Origin: an uncultured Thermoleophilia bacterium
GTDB taxonomy: Bacteria; Actinomycetota; Thermoleophilia; UBA2241
Length of the DNA: 7,291 nucleotides
Assembly: GCA_903912585.1 (NCBI GenBank)
Contig: CAIWHY010000031.1
Span: 1 to 7,291 of the forward strand
Direction: 5' to 3'
Shown here: positions 1 through 5,359 of the stretch, one piece after another
Layout: each line of letters opens with the position of its first letter
Position numbering within the stretch: the stretch's first letter is position 1
Translations under genes and position numbers: made by a program
The notes under the pieces: model-generated
Told to the model about the DNA's origin: nothing
What the model saw: the letters and a program-made list of their open reading frames with translations, nothing else
Databases searched by the model: none

Positions 1-869
1 ATGAGGCGCGACACGTGCATCTGGGAGATGCCGACGCGTTCGGCGATCTGCGACTGGGTCAGGCCCTCGAAGAAGCGCAGGTGGAGAATGTACCTCTCGC
101 GCTTGTCGAGCTTGGCGAAGCCCGGCGCCAGCGTCGTGCGGTCTTCCATCGTGTCGTAGGCCTCTTCTTCCCCGCCGAGGTAGTCGATAAGCCCGGCGTC
201 CTCCTCGCCGCCCTCGCCGTTGGGCGAGGCCTGCAGGGAGACGGAGTTGTAGGCCTGGCTCGTCTCGAGCGCCTCGAGGACTTCCTCGGGCGTGGCGCTG
301 GCCGCTTCGGCCAGCTCGCTGATGGTCGGCGAGCGCTGCAGCTTGGGCACCAGTTCGTCGATGACCTTGTTGAGCCGGATGTTGAGCTCCTGGAGCCCGC
401 GAGGGACGCGCACCGACCAGCCTTTGTCGCGGAAGTAGCGCTTGATCTCGCCCACGATGTTGGGCGTCGCGTAGGTCGTGAGCTCCACTTTGCGCTCGAG
501 GTCGAATCGGTCGATGGCCTTGATGAGGCCGATGGCTCCGACCTGCACGAGGTCGTCGAAGTGCTCTCCACGCGAGGCGTAGCGGCGCGCCAGCGAACGC
601 ACCAGCGGCAGATACATGGCGATGAGCTTCTGGCGCGCCTGCATGGCGCGGCGGCGCTCCTGGGGGTCGTCGCTGTCCTTGCCGTAGTGGTAGACCTTGA
701 GCAGGAACTGGTCCTGCTTCTCGGACTCGTCGCGGCCGCGCGGCGGGTGTGCCTCATCGGCCGCGCCGGTGCTCTGGAGCTCCTCGTCCTCGTCCAGCGA
801 GCGCACCTGGCCGGGGGGCGCCTCGAGATCGAGCGGGTCGTTGACCCGATGCTCTTCGCGGCCGCTCAA
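1..869 (-). CDS. SigB/SigF-family RNA polymerase sigma factor (3' end cut by window)
   Basis: Alternative sigma-70 factor of the SigB/SigF/SigG stress-sporulation subfamily, which directs RNA polymerase to a dedicated promoter set. 289 codons are visible and only the last few residues of region 4 are missing. Residues 1-80 are a polar, acidic N-terminal extension. Region 2 spans about 82-152, with the subfamily signatures DLVQVGAIGLIKAIDRFD, TYATPNIVGEIKRYFRDKGW and VRVPRGLQEL. Region 3 is about 160-215. Region 4 is about 240-289, with the helix-turn-helix TQSQIAERVGISQMHVSRL. The start is TTG at 869-867, overlapping the TGA of the anti-sigma gene (TTGA), with GGGAGG seven bases upstream; this indicates translational coupling. 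No better ATG lies nearby, and the first in-frame ATG would cut into the start of region 2. The subfamily is certain, but which member (SigB, F or G) is not. It is probably controlled by the upstream RsbW-like protein. Confidence 0.93.
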   Translation of the reverse strand, partial: MSGREEHRVNDPLDLEAPPGQVRSLDEDEELQSTGAADEAHPPRGRDESEKQDQFLLKVYHYGKDSDDPQERRRAMQARQKLIAMYLPLVRSLARRYASRGEHFDDLVQVGAIGLIKAIDRFDLERKVELTTYATPNIVGEIKRYFRDKGWSVRVPRGLQELNIRLNKVIDELVPKLQRSPTISELAEAASATPEEVLEALETSQAYNSVSLQASPNGEGGEEDAGLIDYLGGEEEAYDTMEDRTTLAPGFAKLDKRERYILHLRFFEGLTQSQIAERVGISQMHVSRL

Positions 870-1258
870 CTGGAGACCTCCCGCGGGCGCCGCTCGAGCA
901 CCACGGAGAACGACGCATCGTCGTCCTCGACGGTGACCGTGTCCATCGTCCGCCGCAGCAGCAGGCACAGGTCGATGCAGTCGTCGCGGCCCACGGTGAC
1001 GCGCCTGCGCAGTTCCGCGCTGCGGAACGGCCCCGCGGTCAGCTTCATCGAGCCGTCGGCGACATCGGCCTGGACGGCGATCGTCTCGAGCTTCTCCAGC
1101 TGAAGCGCATCGCTCAGCAGTATCTCCATGGCGAGGCGCACGTCTGCCAAGTCGTCGAGGGAGTAGTCGAGGCGCGCGCCGATGCCGGCGACGACCGTCG
1201 AGACAGTATGCAGAGAGCTCAGATCGGCCGGAACCTCGAGGTTGATCCTCTCGCTCAT
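866..1258 (-). CDS. RsbW-like anti-sigma factor with degenerate ATP-binding (Bergerat) motifs
   Basis: A 130-residue soluble protein, about the size of RsbW/SpoIIAB proteins, which bind SigB/SigF-type sigma factors and hold them inactive. The match rests on length, on direct 4-base overlap with the sigma gene, and on the helix LDDLADVRLAMEILLSDAL (residues 35-52), which aligns with the N-box helix (VRLAVEEALTNAV-like). Key residues differ: the usual catalytic Glu position is Ile46 and the Mg-binding Asn position is Asp50. No DxGxG or second glycine box can be found further on, where TAGPF (74-78) and a Val/Asp/Glu-rich strand end the domain. Mycobacterial UsfX, from the same family, also has a changed N-box. 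The start is ATG at 1258-1256, eight bases after the preceding stop; its RBS is weak, so coupling to the upstream gene is likely. An anti-sigma role is inferred from context. The sequence alone would allow 'ATPase-like regulatory protein'. Confidence 0.75.
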   Translation of the reverse strand: MSERINLEVPADLSSLHTVSTVVAGIGARLDYSLDDLADVRLAMEILLSDALQLEKLETIAVQADVADGSMKLTAGPFRSAELRRRVTVGRDDCIDLCLLLRRTMDTVTVEDDDASFSVVLERRPREVSS

Positions 1259-1266
1259 GACGCCGC

Positions 1267-1533
1267 CTAGACCGCCGTCGCGGCAGTCGGGTCTTTCGCC
1301 GCGAGCTGCCGTGAGATCTCGGTGTCCCGCTCCCGGGCCGCGGACCTGCCGTCCTCGAGCGCGAGCGTGCCGCGCCGGCGGGCGTCGCCGGCCCAGCGCT
1401 GCGCGTCGCCCGGGAGACTCCTGACGATGCCGAGATAGGACTCGCCGGTGCGGTCGTGGCGCTGGCTGACGTAGTAGGCCAGCGCGGCGCCGGCGGCGAC
1501 GCCGCCGAACAGCAGCTTGCTCGCGAAGCCCAC
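1267..1533 (-). CDS. YtxH-like small membrane-anchored protein
   Basis: An 88-residue protein starting GFASKLLFGGVAAGAALAYYV: one N-terminal glycine/alanine-rich membrane segment (about residues 6-22), then a charged Arg/Glu/Asp-rich, probably helical tail (SLPGDAQRWAGDARRRG and onward). This is the layout of YtxH-domain general stress proteins, which otherwise have little conserved sequence. The start is GTG at 1533-1531, two bases after the stop of the DUF948 gene, with GGGGGA about eight bases upstream inside that gene. In Bacillus subtilis, ytxG (DUF948) and ytxH form a SigB-controlled stress operon, so pairing with a DUF948 protein and a SigB-type sigma gene fits. The biochemical role is unknown. 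Family assignment is moderate because the protein is short and of simple composition. Confidence 0.72.
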   Translation of the reverse strand: MGFASKLLFGGVAAGAALAYYVSQRHDRTGESYLGIVRSLPGDAQRWAGDARRRGTLALEDGRSAARERDTEISRQLAAKDPTAATAV

Positions 1534-1535
1534 GG

Positions 1536-2099
1536 TCAGTCCCCCGGCTCCGCAGCAGCAGCTGCGTCCGGCACCTTTCCCTCCGACACGGTGCCGGCCG
1601 CGTCCGCGGCAGCGCCTTCGGCGACGGAGGCCGCGGACGTGCTCCGAGAGCTCGACTCAGGCGCCGGCTCGTCGCCCGACGACGGCGCCGACCGCGCATC
1701 TCCGTTGGCGCCGCGGTCACGCTTGAGGAAGCTCGAGAAGGCCGACTGCACGCCGGCGCTGAACGCTGCCGCCTTGCGCGCTGGCGTGGTCACGGCGCCC
1801 TCGACGGACGTCGCCATCTTGTCGATCTTCTCGGTGATGTCGGCGACGTCCTTGGTGATCTGGTCGACGTTGCCGAGGTTCGCGTTGACCCCGTCGAGCG
1901 TGGTGCCTGCCTTCTGCATGAGCGGCACGGCCTGCTGGTCGACGTCGGCGAGCACCTTGTCGACTCGCCCGAGCGCTTTGGCCGCCTTCACGAGGGCATA
2001 GGCGATGGCGATGGCCACCACCACGAAGAAGAATGCGGCGGCGTAGCGAAGAACGGCGGACGGCAGGCTGGACGCGGCTACCGTGAGGGCAGAATGCAT
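1536..2099 (-). CDS. DUF948 (YtxG-like) membrane protein
   Basis: A 187-residue protein with a single N-terminal membrane segment (about residues 15-40, rich in Ala, Phe, Val and Ile). Next comes a long amphipathic, probably coiled-coil region (about 41-105: VDKVLADVDQQAVPLM, then VNANLGNVDQITKDVADITEKI), typical of DUF948. The C-terminal tail (about 130-187) is Ala/Ser/Glu/Pro rich, of low complexity and likely disordered. The start chosen is ATG at 2099-2097, with AAGGAG six bases upstream; an overlapping ATG at 2103 is in a different frame and too close to the RBS. It lies 60 bases after mnmA and is followed within two bases by the YtxH-like gene, so those two are co-translated. DUF948 proteins are associated with general stress in Firmicutes, but the molecular function is not known. 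Confidence 0.82.
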   Translation of the reverse strand: MHSALTVAASSLPSAVLRYAAAFFFVVVAIAIAYALVKAAKALGRVDKVLADVDQQAVPLMQKAGTTLDGVNANLGNVDQITKDVADITEKIDKMATSVEGAVTTPARKAAAFSAGVQSAFSSFLKRDRGANGDARSAPSSGDEPAPESSSRSTSAASVAEGAAADAAGTVSEGKVPDAAAAAEPGD

Positions 2100-2112
2100 G
2101 CATTTCTCCTTC

Positions 2113-2129
2113 CCGACAGTCTCAGTCGG
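2113..2129 (-). other. Small hairpin just upstream of the DUF948 ribosome binding site
   Basis: In the 60-base gap after mnmA, CCGAC (2129-2125) can pair with GTCGG (2117-2113) around a seven-base loop, directly before GGAAGGAG. It may be a weak processing or translation element, or chance. No poly-U run follows, so it is not a convincing terminator, and I see no clear promoter in this gap. Confidence 0.25.
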
Positions 2130-2159
2130 CTGGCTTGCGCGAAGCGTATCACACTGACC

Positions 2160-3209
2160 TCACGAGGCATCCGGGGCGCCGATGAGGCCTCCGCCGACGA
2201 CCACTCCGTCGCGGTAGAACACCGCCGACTGGCCGGCGGCGACACCGGCGAACGGCTCCTGCAGGAACACGGTGGCGCGGCCGCGCGAGTGTCGCTCAAC
2301 AGAGGCCACAGGCACCGACGGCGAGCGATAGCGCAGCTGCACCTCCAGCCCCGGGGGATCGCCGATGCCGCGGTCCACCACTGAGCGCAGAGGGACGTCG
2401 AGGCGCGACAGCGCTTCGCGGGGACCGGCGACGACGACGTTGCCGGCGGCGCGGCGCTCGAGGACGAAGAGCGGCGCCGCCGCGGACACGTTCAGCCCGC
2501 GGCGCTGGCCGACGGTGTAGCGCCACTGGCCCTCGTGCCTGCCGATCTCGGCGCCGTCGCTCGTGACGATCGGGCCCTGCTCGGCGGCGACGCCGCGGTC
2601 CTCCAGAAACCGCTGGTAGCCGTCGACGGCGAAGCACACCTCCTGGCTCTCGGGCTCGGCCGCCGAGGGAAGCTGCGCGCGCTCGGCGGCCGCTCTCGTC
2701 TCGCTCTTGCTCATGTCCCCGAGCGGGAACTCGAGGTGGGCCAGCACGGCAGGCGGCACGGCCCACAGCATGTACGACTGATCCTTGACCGGGTCGGCGC
2801 CGCGCGCCACGAAGGGCTCGCCGTCACGCCAGACGAGGCGCGCGTAGTGCCCCGTCGCCACGTGCGCCAGGCCCAGCTCGTCGGCAAGGCCGACGAGCGT
2901 CGCCAGGCGCCCCGGGTTGCAGGCGACGCAGGGATTCGGCGTCTCACCGGCGAGGTAGCCGGCGACGAAGGGCTCGACGACCTCCTCCGCGAACGCACGC
3001 TCCCGGTCGACGACGTGGTGCGGCAGGCCGAGATGGCTCGCGGTGCGAGCGGCCATCTGCAGGGCGCCCGGCGAGCAGCAACTGCGCCGGTCTTCGCCCG
3101 GCCACAGCCGCACCGTCGCGGTCTCGAGGGTGCGCCCCTCTTCCACGAGCAGCAGCGCCGCGACGGCGCTGTCGACCCCGCCGCTCAGTGCGACGAGTGC
3201 TCGTGCTCT
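2160..3209 (-). CDS. mnmA: tRNA-specific 2-thiouridylase MnmA (start unresolved; possible frameshift fusion to NifU)
   Basis: Thiolates U34 of tRNAs for Lys, Glu and Gln, using ATP to adenylate the base and sulfur relayed from a cysteine desulfurase. Counting from AGA at 3209: the beta strand ALVAL and PP-loop SGGVDS (9-14), CCS near 44-46, the catalytic motif GETPNPCVACN with Cys94 and Cys97, GHYA near 120, KDQSYMLW near 142, the second catalytic Cys192 in SQEVCFA, then TVGQRRGL and the C-terminal beta-barrel domain. About 349 residues is normal for the family. No ATG, GTG or TTG occurs in this frame between the stop at 3566-3564 and GTG at 3146, and that GTG falls after the PP-loop, so it would give a dead enzyme. 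The options are -1 frameshifting from nifU at 3215-3209, a CTG start at 3188-3186 overlapping the nifU TGA (which would lose the first strand), or a sequence error. Function is firm; the start is not. Confidence 0.93.
   Translation of the reverse strand, partial: RARALVALSGGVDSAVAALLLVEEGRTLETATVRLWPGEDRRSCCSPGALQMAARTASHLGLPHHVVDRERAFAEEVVEPFVAGYLAGETPNPCVACNPGRLATLVGLADELGLAHVATGHYARLVWRDGEPFVARGADPVKDQSYMLWAVPPAVLAHLEFPLGDMSKSETRAAAERAQLPSAAEPESQEVCFAVDGYQRFLEDRGVAAEQGPIVTSDGAEIGRHEGQWRYTVGQRRGLNVSAAAPLFVLERRAAGNVVVAGPREALSRLDVPLRSVVDRGIGDPPGLEVQLRYRSPSVPVASVERHSRGRATVFLQEPFAGVAAGQSAVFYRDGVVVGGGLIGAPDAS
3144..3205 (-). other. Two-tier RNA structure just 3' of the slippery site
   Basis: In the transcript, CACGAGCA (3205-3198) is perfectly complementary to TGCTCGTG (3151-3144). 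Between them CAGCGCCG (3171-3164) pairs with CGGCGCTG (3160-3153) around a three-base loop. The outer stem would begin three bases after the slippery heptamer. The inner hairpin lies in the PP-loop codons. A stable downstream structure is the usual stimulator of -1 frameshifting, although GC-rich coding sequence often contains such repeats by chance. Confidence 0.4.
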
Positions 3210-3616
3210 TTTGGGAGGGCCTTGAGGATCTGCTCGACTTCGCCCTCGCGGCCGCTCTTGACGAGGTAGTCCTGGATGGCGAGGTGCAGGGCGTCGGCGG
3301 CGAGGTTCGAGCAGTGCATCTTGTTCGCCGGCAGCCCGCCGAGCGCCTCGGCCACGGCCTTGTTGGAGATGTCCGCGGCCTCCTCGAGGGTCTTGCCCTT
3401 GACCATCTCGGTCACCATGCTCGACGTCGCCACCGCAGCGCCGCAGCCAAAGGTCTTGAACTTGACGTCGGCGATGTGGTCGTCCTCGACGTCGATGCTG
3501 ATGCGCATCACGTCGCCGCAGACGGGATTGCCGATCTGCCCGACGCCGTCGGCGTCCTCGATCTCACCCACGTTGCGCGGGTTGCTGAAGTGGTCCATGA
3601 CCAGGTCGGTGTACAT
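3185..3616 (-). CDS. nifU: Fe-S cluster assembly scaffold NifU (IscU-like)
   Basis: A cytoplasmic IscU-fold scaffold on which Fe-S clusters are built from NifS-derived sulfur and passed to target proteins. The 143 residues carry the full ligand set: Cys33 and Asp35 in NPVCGD, Cys58 in FGCGAA, and His101-Cys102 in MHCSNLA. The N-terminal signature is MDHFSNPRNVGEI. It is the single-domain clostridial/Gram-positive type without the C-terminal NifU domain. The HscA-binding LPPVK motif of proteobacterial IscU reads LPANK here, and no hscA/hscB is present in the window. The start is ATG at 3616-3614, three bases after the nifS stop, with AAAGGGTGA upstream. The tail after DYLVKSGREG is longer than usual and ends in a His-rich KEHEHSSH. 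That tail is the part overlapping the MnmA frame and includes the slippery CCA-AAA codons, so some ribosomes may instead continue into MnmA. Confidence 0.95.
   Translation of the reverse strand: MYTDLVMDHFSNPRNVGEIEDADGVGQIGNPVCGDVMRISIDVEDDHIADVKFKTFGCGAAVATSSMVTEMVKGKTLEEAADISNKAVAEALGGLPANKMHCSNLAADALHLAIQDYLVKSGREGEVEQILKALPKEHEHSSH
3209..3215 (-). promoter_or_regulatory. Candidate -1 frameshift slippery heptamer C_CCA_AAA at the end of nifU
   Basis: In the nifU frame the sequence reads ctC CCA AAA gag, matching the X_XXY_YYZ rule for tandem slippage. After a -1 slip the A-site tRNA still pairs fully on AAA, and the P-site tRNA moves from CCA to CCC. The next codon, AGA at 3209, enters the mnmA frame and gives RARALVALSGGVDS, a normal MnmA N-terminus. 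The nifU stop follows only seven codons later (3187-3185). Confidence 0.55.
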
Positions 3617-3619
3617 GCG

Positions 3620-4777
3620 TCACCCTTTCACGTAGAGCGGGCTCATCTGCCGCAACTTCTCGACGATCGGCGGGAAGACTTCCACGAACCCGTCGATCTC
3701 CTCATCGGTGTTCTCGCGTCCGAGGCTGACGCGCAGGCTTCCGTGCGCCTCCTCGGCGCCCAGGCCCAGCGCCAGGATCACATGTGACGGCTCGAGCGAT
3801 CCGGAGGCGCAGGCCGAGCCGCTCGACACCATGTACCCGTGCGTGTCGAGTTGAAGCAGCATGGACTCGCCCTCGATGTAGCGGACGGTGAAGGACACGT
3901 TGCCGGGCAGCCGCTCGGTAGGGTGCCCGAGGTACTTGACGTCGGGCACGCTGTCGAGCACGGCGGCGGCCATGCGGTCGCGCATGCGCTCGAGGCGCGG
4001 CTTCGTCTCCGGCATCTCCGCGACGGCGATCTCCAGGGCCGCGCCCATGCCTACGATGCCGGGCACGTTCTCGGTGCCGGAGCGCAGGCGGCGCTCGTGC
4101 CCGCCGCCGTGGATGATCGGCGTGAGGCGCGTGCCGCGCTTGGCGTACAGCGCGCCGATGCCCTTGGGTCCGTAGAGCTTGTGTCCCGAGATCGTGAGCA
4201 TGTCGACGCCGAGGGCCTGCACGTCGACGGGCACCGAGCCGACCGCCTGCACGGCGTCGGTGTGGAACACCGCGCCCTTCTCGTGGGCGATGCGCGCAAG
4301 CTCGGCGACGGGCTGGATCGTGCCGACGACGTTGTTGGCGAACATCACCGACGCGAGGCGCGTGTCGTCTCTGAACGCCTTCTCGTAGCCGTCCAGATCG
4401 ATTGTCCCGAACTCGTCGACGGGGATGAAGTCCACGGCCCAGCCGAGCCGGTTGAGCGCGCGGGCCGCCTCCATCACCGCGGGGTGCTCGGTAGCTCCGA
4501 TGATGAAGTGACCGGGCTCGAAGCGCTGCAGGTAGCCGAAGAGGGCGAGGTTGTCCGCCTCGGTCCCGCCGGCGGTGAAGACGATCTCCTTGGCGCCGGC
4601 GCCGATCGCCGCCGCGACCTGGGCGCGCGCGGCATCGACGGCGGCGCGCGCCTCACGGCCCTGCTTGTGGATCTCCGACGGATTGCCGTACACCTCGCAG
4701 AAGAAGGGCAGCATCCTTTCCAGGACGCGGCGGTCGACCGGCGTGGTCGCCGCGTGGTCGAAGTACACGCTCTTCAT
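3620..4777 (-). CDS. nifS: Cysteine desulfurase NifS
   Basis: A PLP-dependent class V aminotransferase-fold enzyme that converts L-cysteine to alanine and a protein-bound persulfide, supplying sulfur to NifU and to MnmA. It has 385 residues, normal for the family. Motifs: YFDHAATTP at 5-13, TAGGTEADN at 68-76, TEHPA with His98 stacking on the cofactor, HTDAVQ (Asp174, Gln177), SGHK with PLP-binding Lys200, GPKGIGALY at 203-211, RSGTEN at 232-237, and the mobile-loop active Cys323 in SSGSACASG. Start ATG at 4777-4775 overlaps the TGA of the Rrf2 gene (ATGA), with GGGAGG ten bases upstream; the frame runs further upstream only as a shadow of the Rrf2 gene. The nifU gene begins three bases after its stop. 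The NifS name follows its pairing with a clostridial-type NifU, and IscS would be an equally fair label. Confidence 0.97.
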   Translation of the reverse strand: MKSVYFDHAATTPVDRRVLERMLPFFCEVYGNPSEIHKQGREARAAVDAARAQVAAAIGAGAKEIVFTAGGTEADNLALFGYLQRFEPGHFIIGATEHPAVMEAARALNRLGWAVDFIPVDEFGTIDLDGYEKAFRDDTRLASVMFANNVVGTIQPVAELARIAHEKGAVFHTDAVQAVGSVPVDVQALGVDMLTISGHKLYGPKGIGALYAKRGTRLTPIIHGGGHERRLRSGTENVPGIVGMGAALEIAVAEMPETKPRLERMRDRMAAAVLDSVPDVKYLGHPTERLPGNVSFTVRYIEGESMLLQLDTHGYMVSSGSACASGSLEPSHVILALGLGAEEAHGSLRVSLGRENTDEEIDGFVEVFPPIVEKLRQMSPLYVKG

Positions 4778-5187
4778 CTCGGTACAGCCTCCCTTGTGAG
4801 GTCCTCCAGGGTGATGCCGTTCAGGGCGCCGCTGATCGCCTCGTCCAAGCGGCGCCAGACGACGCGCGAGGCGCAGGATTCGGCGCGCGCGCAAGCTTCT
4901 TCGTCGGGCACGCAGCCGACCAGCGACAGCGGCCCTTCGAGAGCAGTGACGATGTCGCCGACGGCGATGCCGGCCGACTCGCGGGCCAGTTGGTAGCCAC
5001 CGGTGACGCCGCGCGTCGCCTTGACCAGCCCGCCCTCTCTGAGACGCGCGAGGATCCGCTCCAGGAACGGCGCCGGGATGCCTTCTTCGGCGGCGATCTC
5101 CGGAAGGGGCACGGGGCGCTCGTCGCCGCGCGCCGCCAGGTACACCATGGCGCGCAGGCCGTACTCGCAACGCGAGGAGATACGCAC
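4774..5187 (-). CDS. iscR: Rrf2-family repressor, IscR-like Fe-S sensor
   Basis: A 137-residue winged-helix regulator of the Rrf2 family. The N-terminus RISSRCEYGLRAMVYLA is the classic family start. The DNA-binding part covers about residues 1-70, with the recognition region around IPAPFLERILARLREGGLV and the wing RGVTGGYQLAR. Cys92, Cys99 and Cys105 (spacing x6, x5) resemble the three cluster-ligand cysteines of IscR (92, 98, 104), so a [2Fe-2S]-responsive repressor of the downstream nifS-nifU-mnmA genes is the natural reading. Cys7 in the first helix is additional. The start is GTG at 5187-5185, with GGAG four bases upstream. It opens the operon and overlaps nifS by four bases (ATGA). A CymR-like cysteine regulator is the alternative, but the cysteine triad and the neighbours favour IscR. 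Confidence 0.92.
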   Translation of the reverse strand: MRISSRCEYGLRAMVYLAARGDERPVPLPEIAAEEGIPAPFLERILARLREGGLVKATRGVTGGYQLARESAGIAVGDIVTALEGPLSLVGCVPDEEACARAESCASRVVWRRLDEAISGALNGITLEDLTREAVPR

Positions 5188-5202
5188 GCGGCTCCGTTCG
5201 TC

Positions 5203-5221
5203 GGTATGACTAATCCCAACC
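5203..5221 (-). promoter_or_regulatory. Candidate Rrf2/IscR operator upstream of the Fe-S operon
   Basis: GGTTGGGATTAGTCATACC on the minus strand is an imperfect inverted repeat (GGT...ACC ends, TTAGTC core) about 15 bases before the GTG and downstream of the candidate -10. A TTAGTC/GACTAA core is typical of IscR-type half sites. Only one half is well preserved here, so this is tentative. Autorepression would be expected. Confidence 0.4.
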
Positions 5222-5236
5222 TAAAAGGTCGGCATT

Positions 5237-5264
5237 ATGCTACCACGACGTCTGGGTGCGTCAA
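5237..5264 (-). promoter_or_regulatory. Candidate sigma-A promoter of the iscR-nifS-nifU-mnmA operon
   Basis: The -35 is TTGACG (5264-5259). The -10 is TAGCAT (5242-5237, 16-base spacer) or the overlapping CATAAT (5239-5234, 19-base spacer). Predicted initiation falls near 5230, just ahead of the candidate operator. This stretch is more AT-rich than its surroundings, which supports a promoter. Confidence 0.5.
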
Positions 5265-5302
5265 ACACTCCTGGTTGCGCGCAGGGCGATCGCCGGGCCG
5301 AC

Positions 5303-5356
5303 GGGAGCTGTGCTGCCGGCGGGAACTGCGCTGCCGGCGGAAGGTGCGGTGCCGGC
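5303..5356. repeat. Three imperfect 18-base tandem repeats after the thioredoxin-like gene
   Basis: Units at 5303-5320, 5321-5338 and 5339-5356; the first two differ at only two positions and the third is more diverged. Each ends in TGCCGGC, so GCCGGC palindromes recur every 18 bases. The unit length is a multiple of three and the array lies in frame directly after the TAG of the thioredoxin-like gene. In that frame it reads as an Ala/Gly/Ser/Pro-rich six-residue repeat with a stop at 5263-5261. It could be a minisatellite, a decayed protein tail or part of a 3' end structure. The 172 bases between the two genes otherwise hold only the promoter and operator sites listed. Confidence 0.75.
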
Positions 5357-5359
5357 GGT

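Noticed and set aside
15..1103. Long plus-strand open frame (362 codons) opposite the sigma and anti-sigma genes
   Set aside because: Antisense shadow of GC-rich coding sequence: composition is Leu/Ala/Val/Arg/Glu biased, no domain is recognisable, and the minus strand carries clear sigma-factor motifs.
2100..2159. A SigB-type promoter in the gap between mnmA and the DUF948 gene
   Set aside because: I searched for GTTT-spacer-GGGTAT-like boxes and found no convincing pair; GTGTGATAC alone is not enough.
3144..3146. GTG at 3146 as the mnmA start
   Set aside because: It would remove the SGGVDS PP-loop and the first strand, which are intact and in frame just upstream, and it has no Shine-Dalgarno sequence.
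2535..3269. Plus-strand open frame opposite mnmA and nifU
   Set aside because: Mirror of conserved MnmA/NifU codons with no recognisable family and no RBS.
3839..4996. Plus-strand open frame of 385 codons opposite nifS
   Set aside because: Antisense shadow of nifS; its His/Val/Asp/Gly-rich composition is the complement of the real protein's codons.
4778..5170. N-terminal extension of NifS upstream of 4777
   Set aside because: It is an Arg-rich shadow of the Rrf2 gene. The family start MKSVYFDHAATTP has its own RBS and an ATGA overlap.
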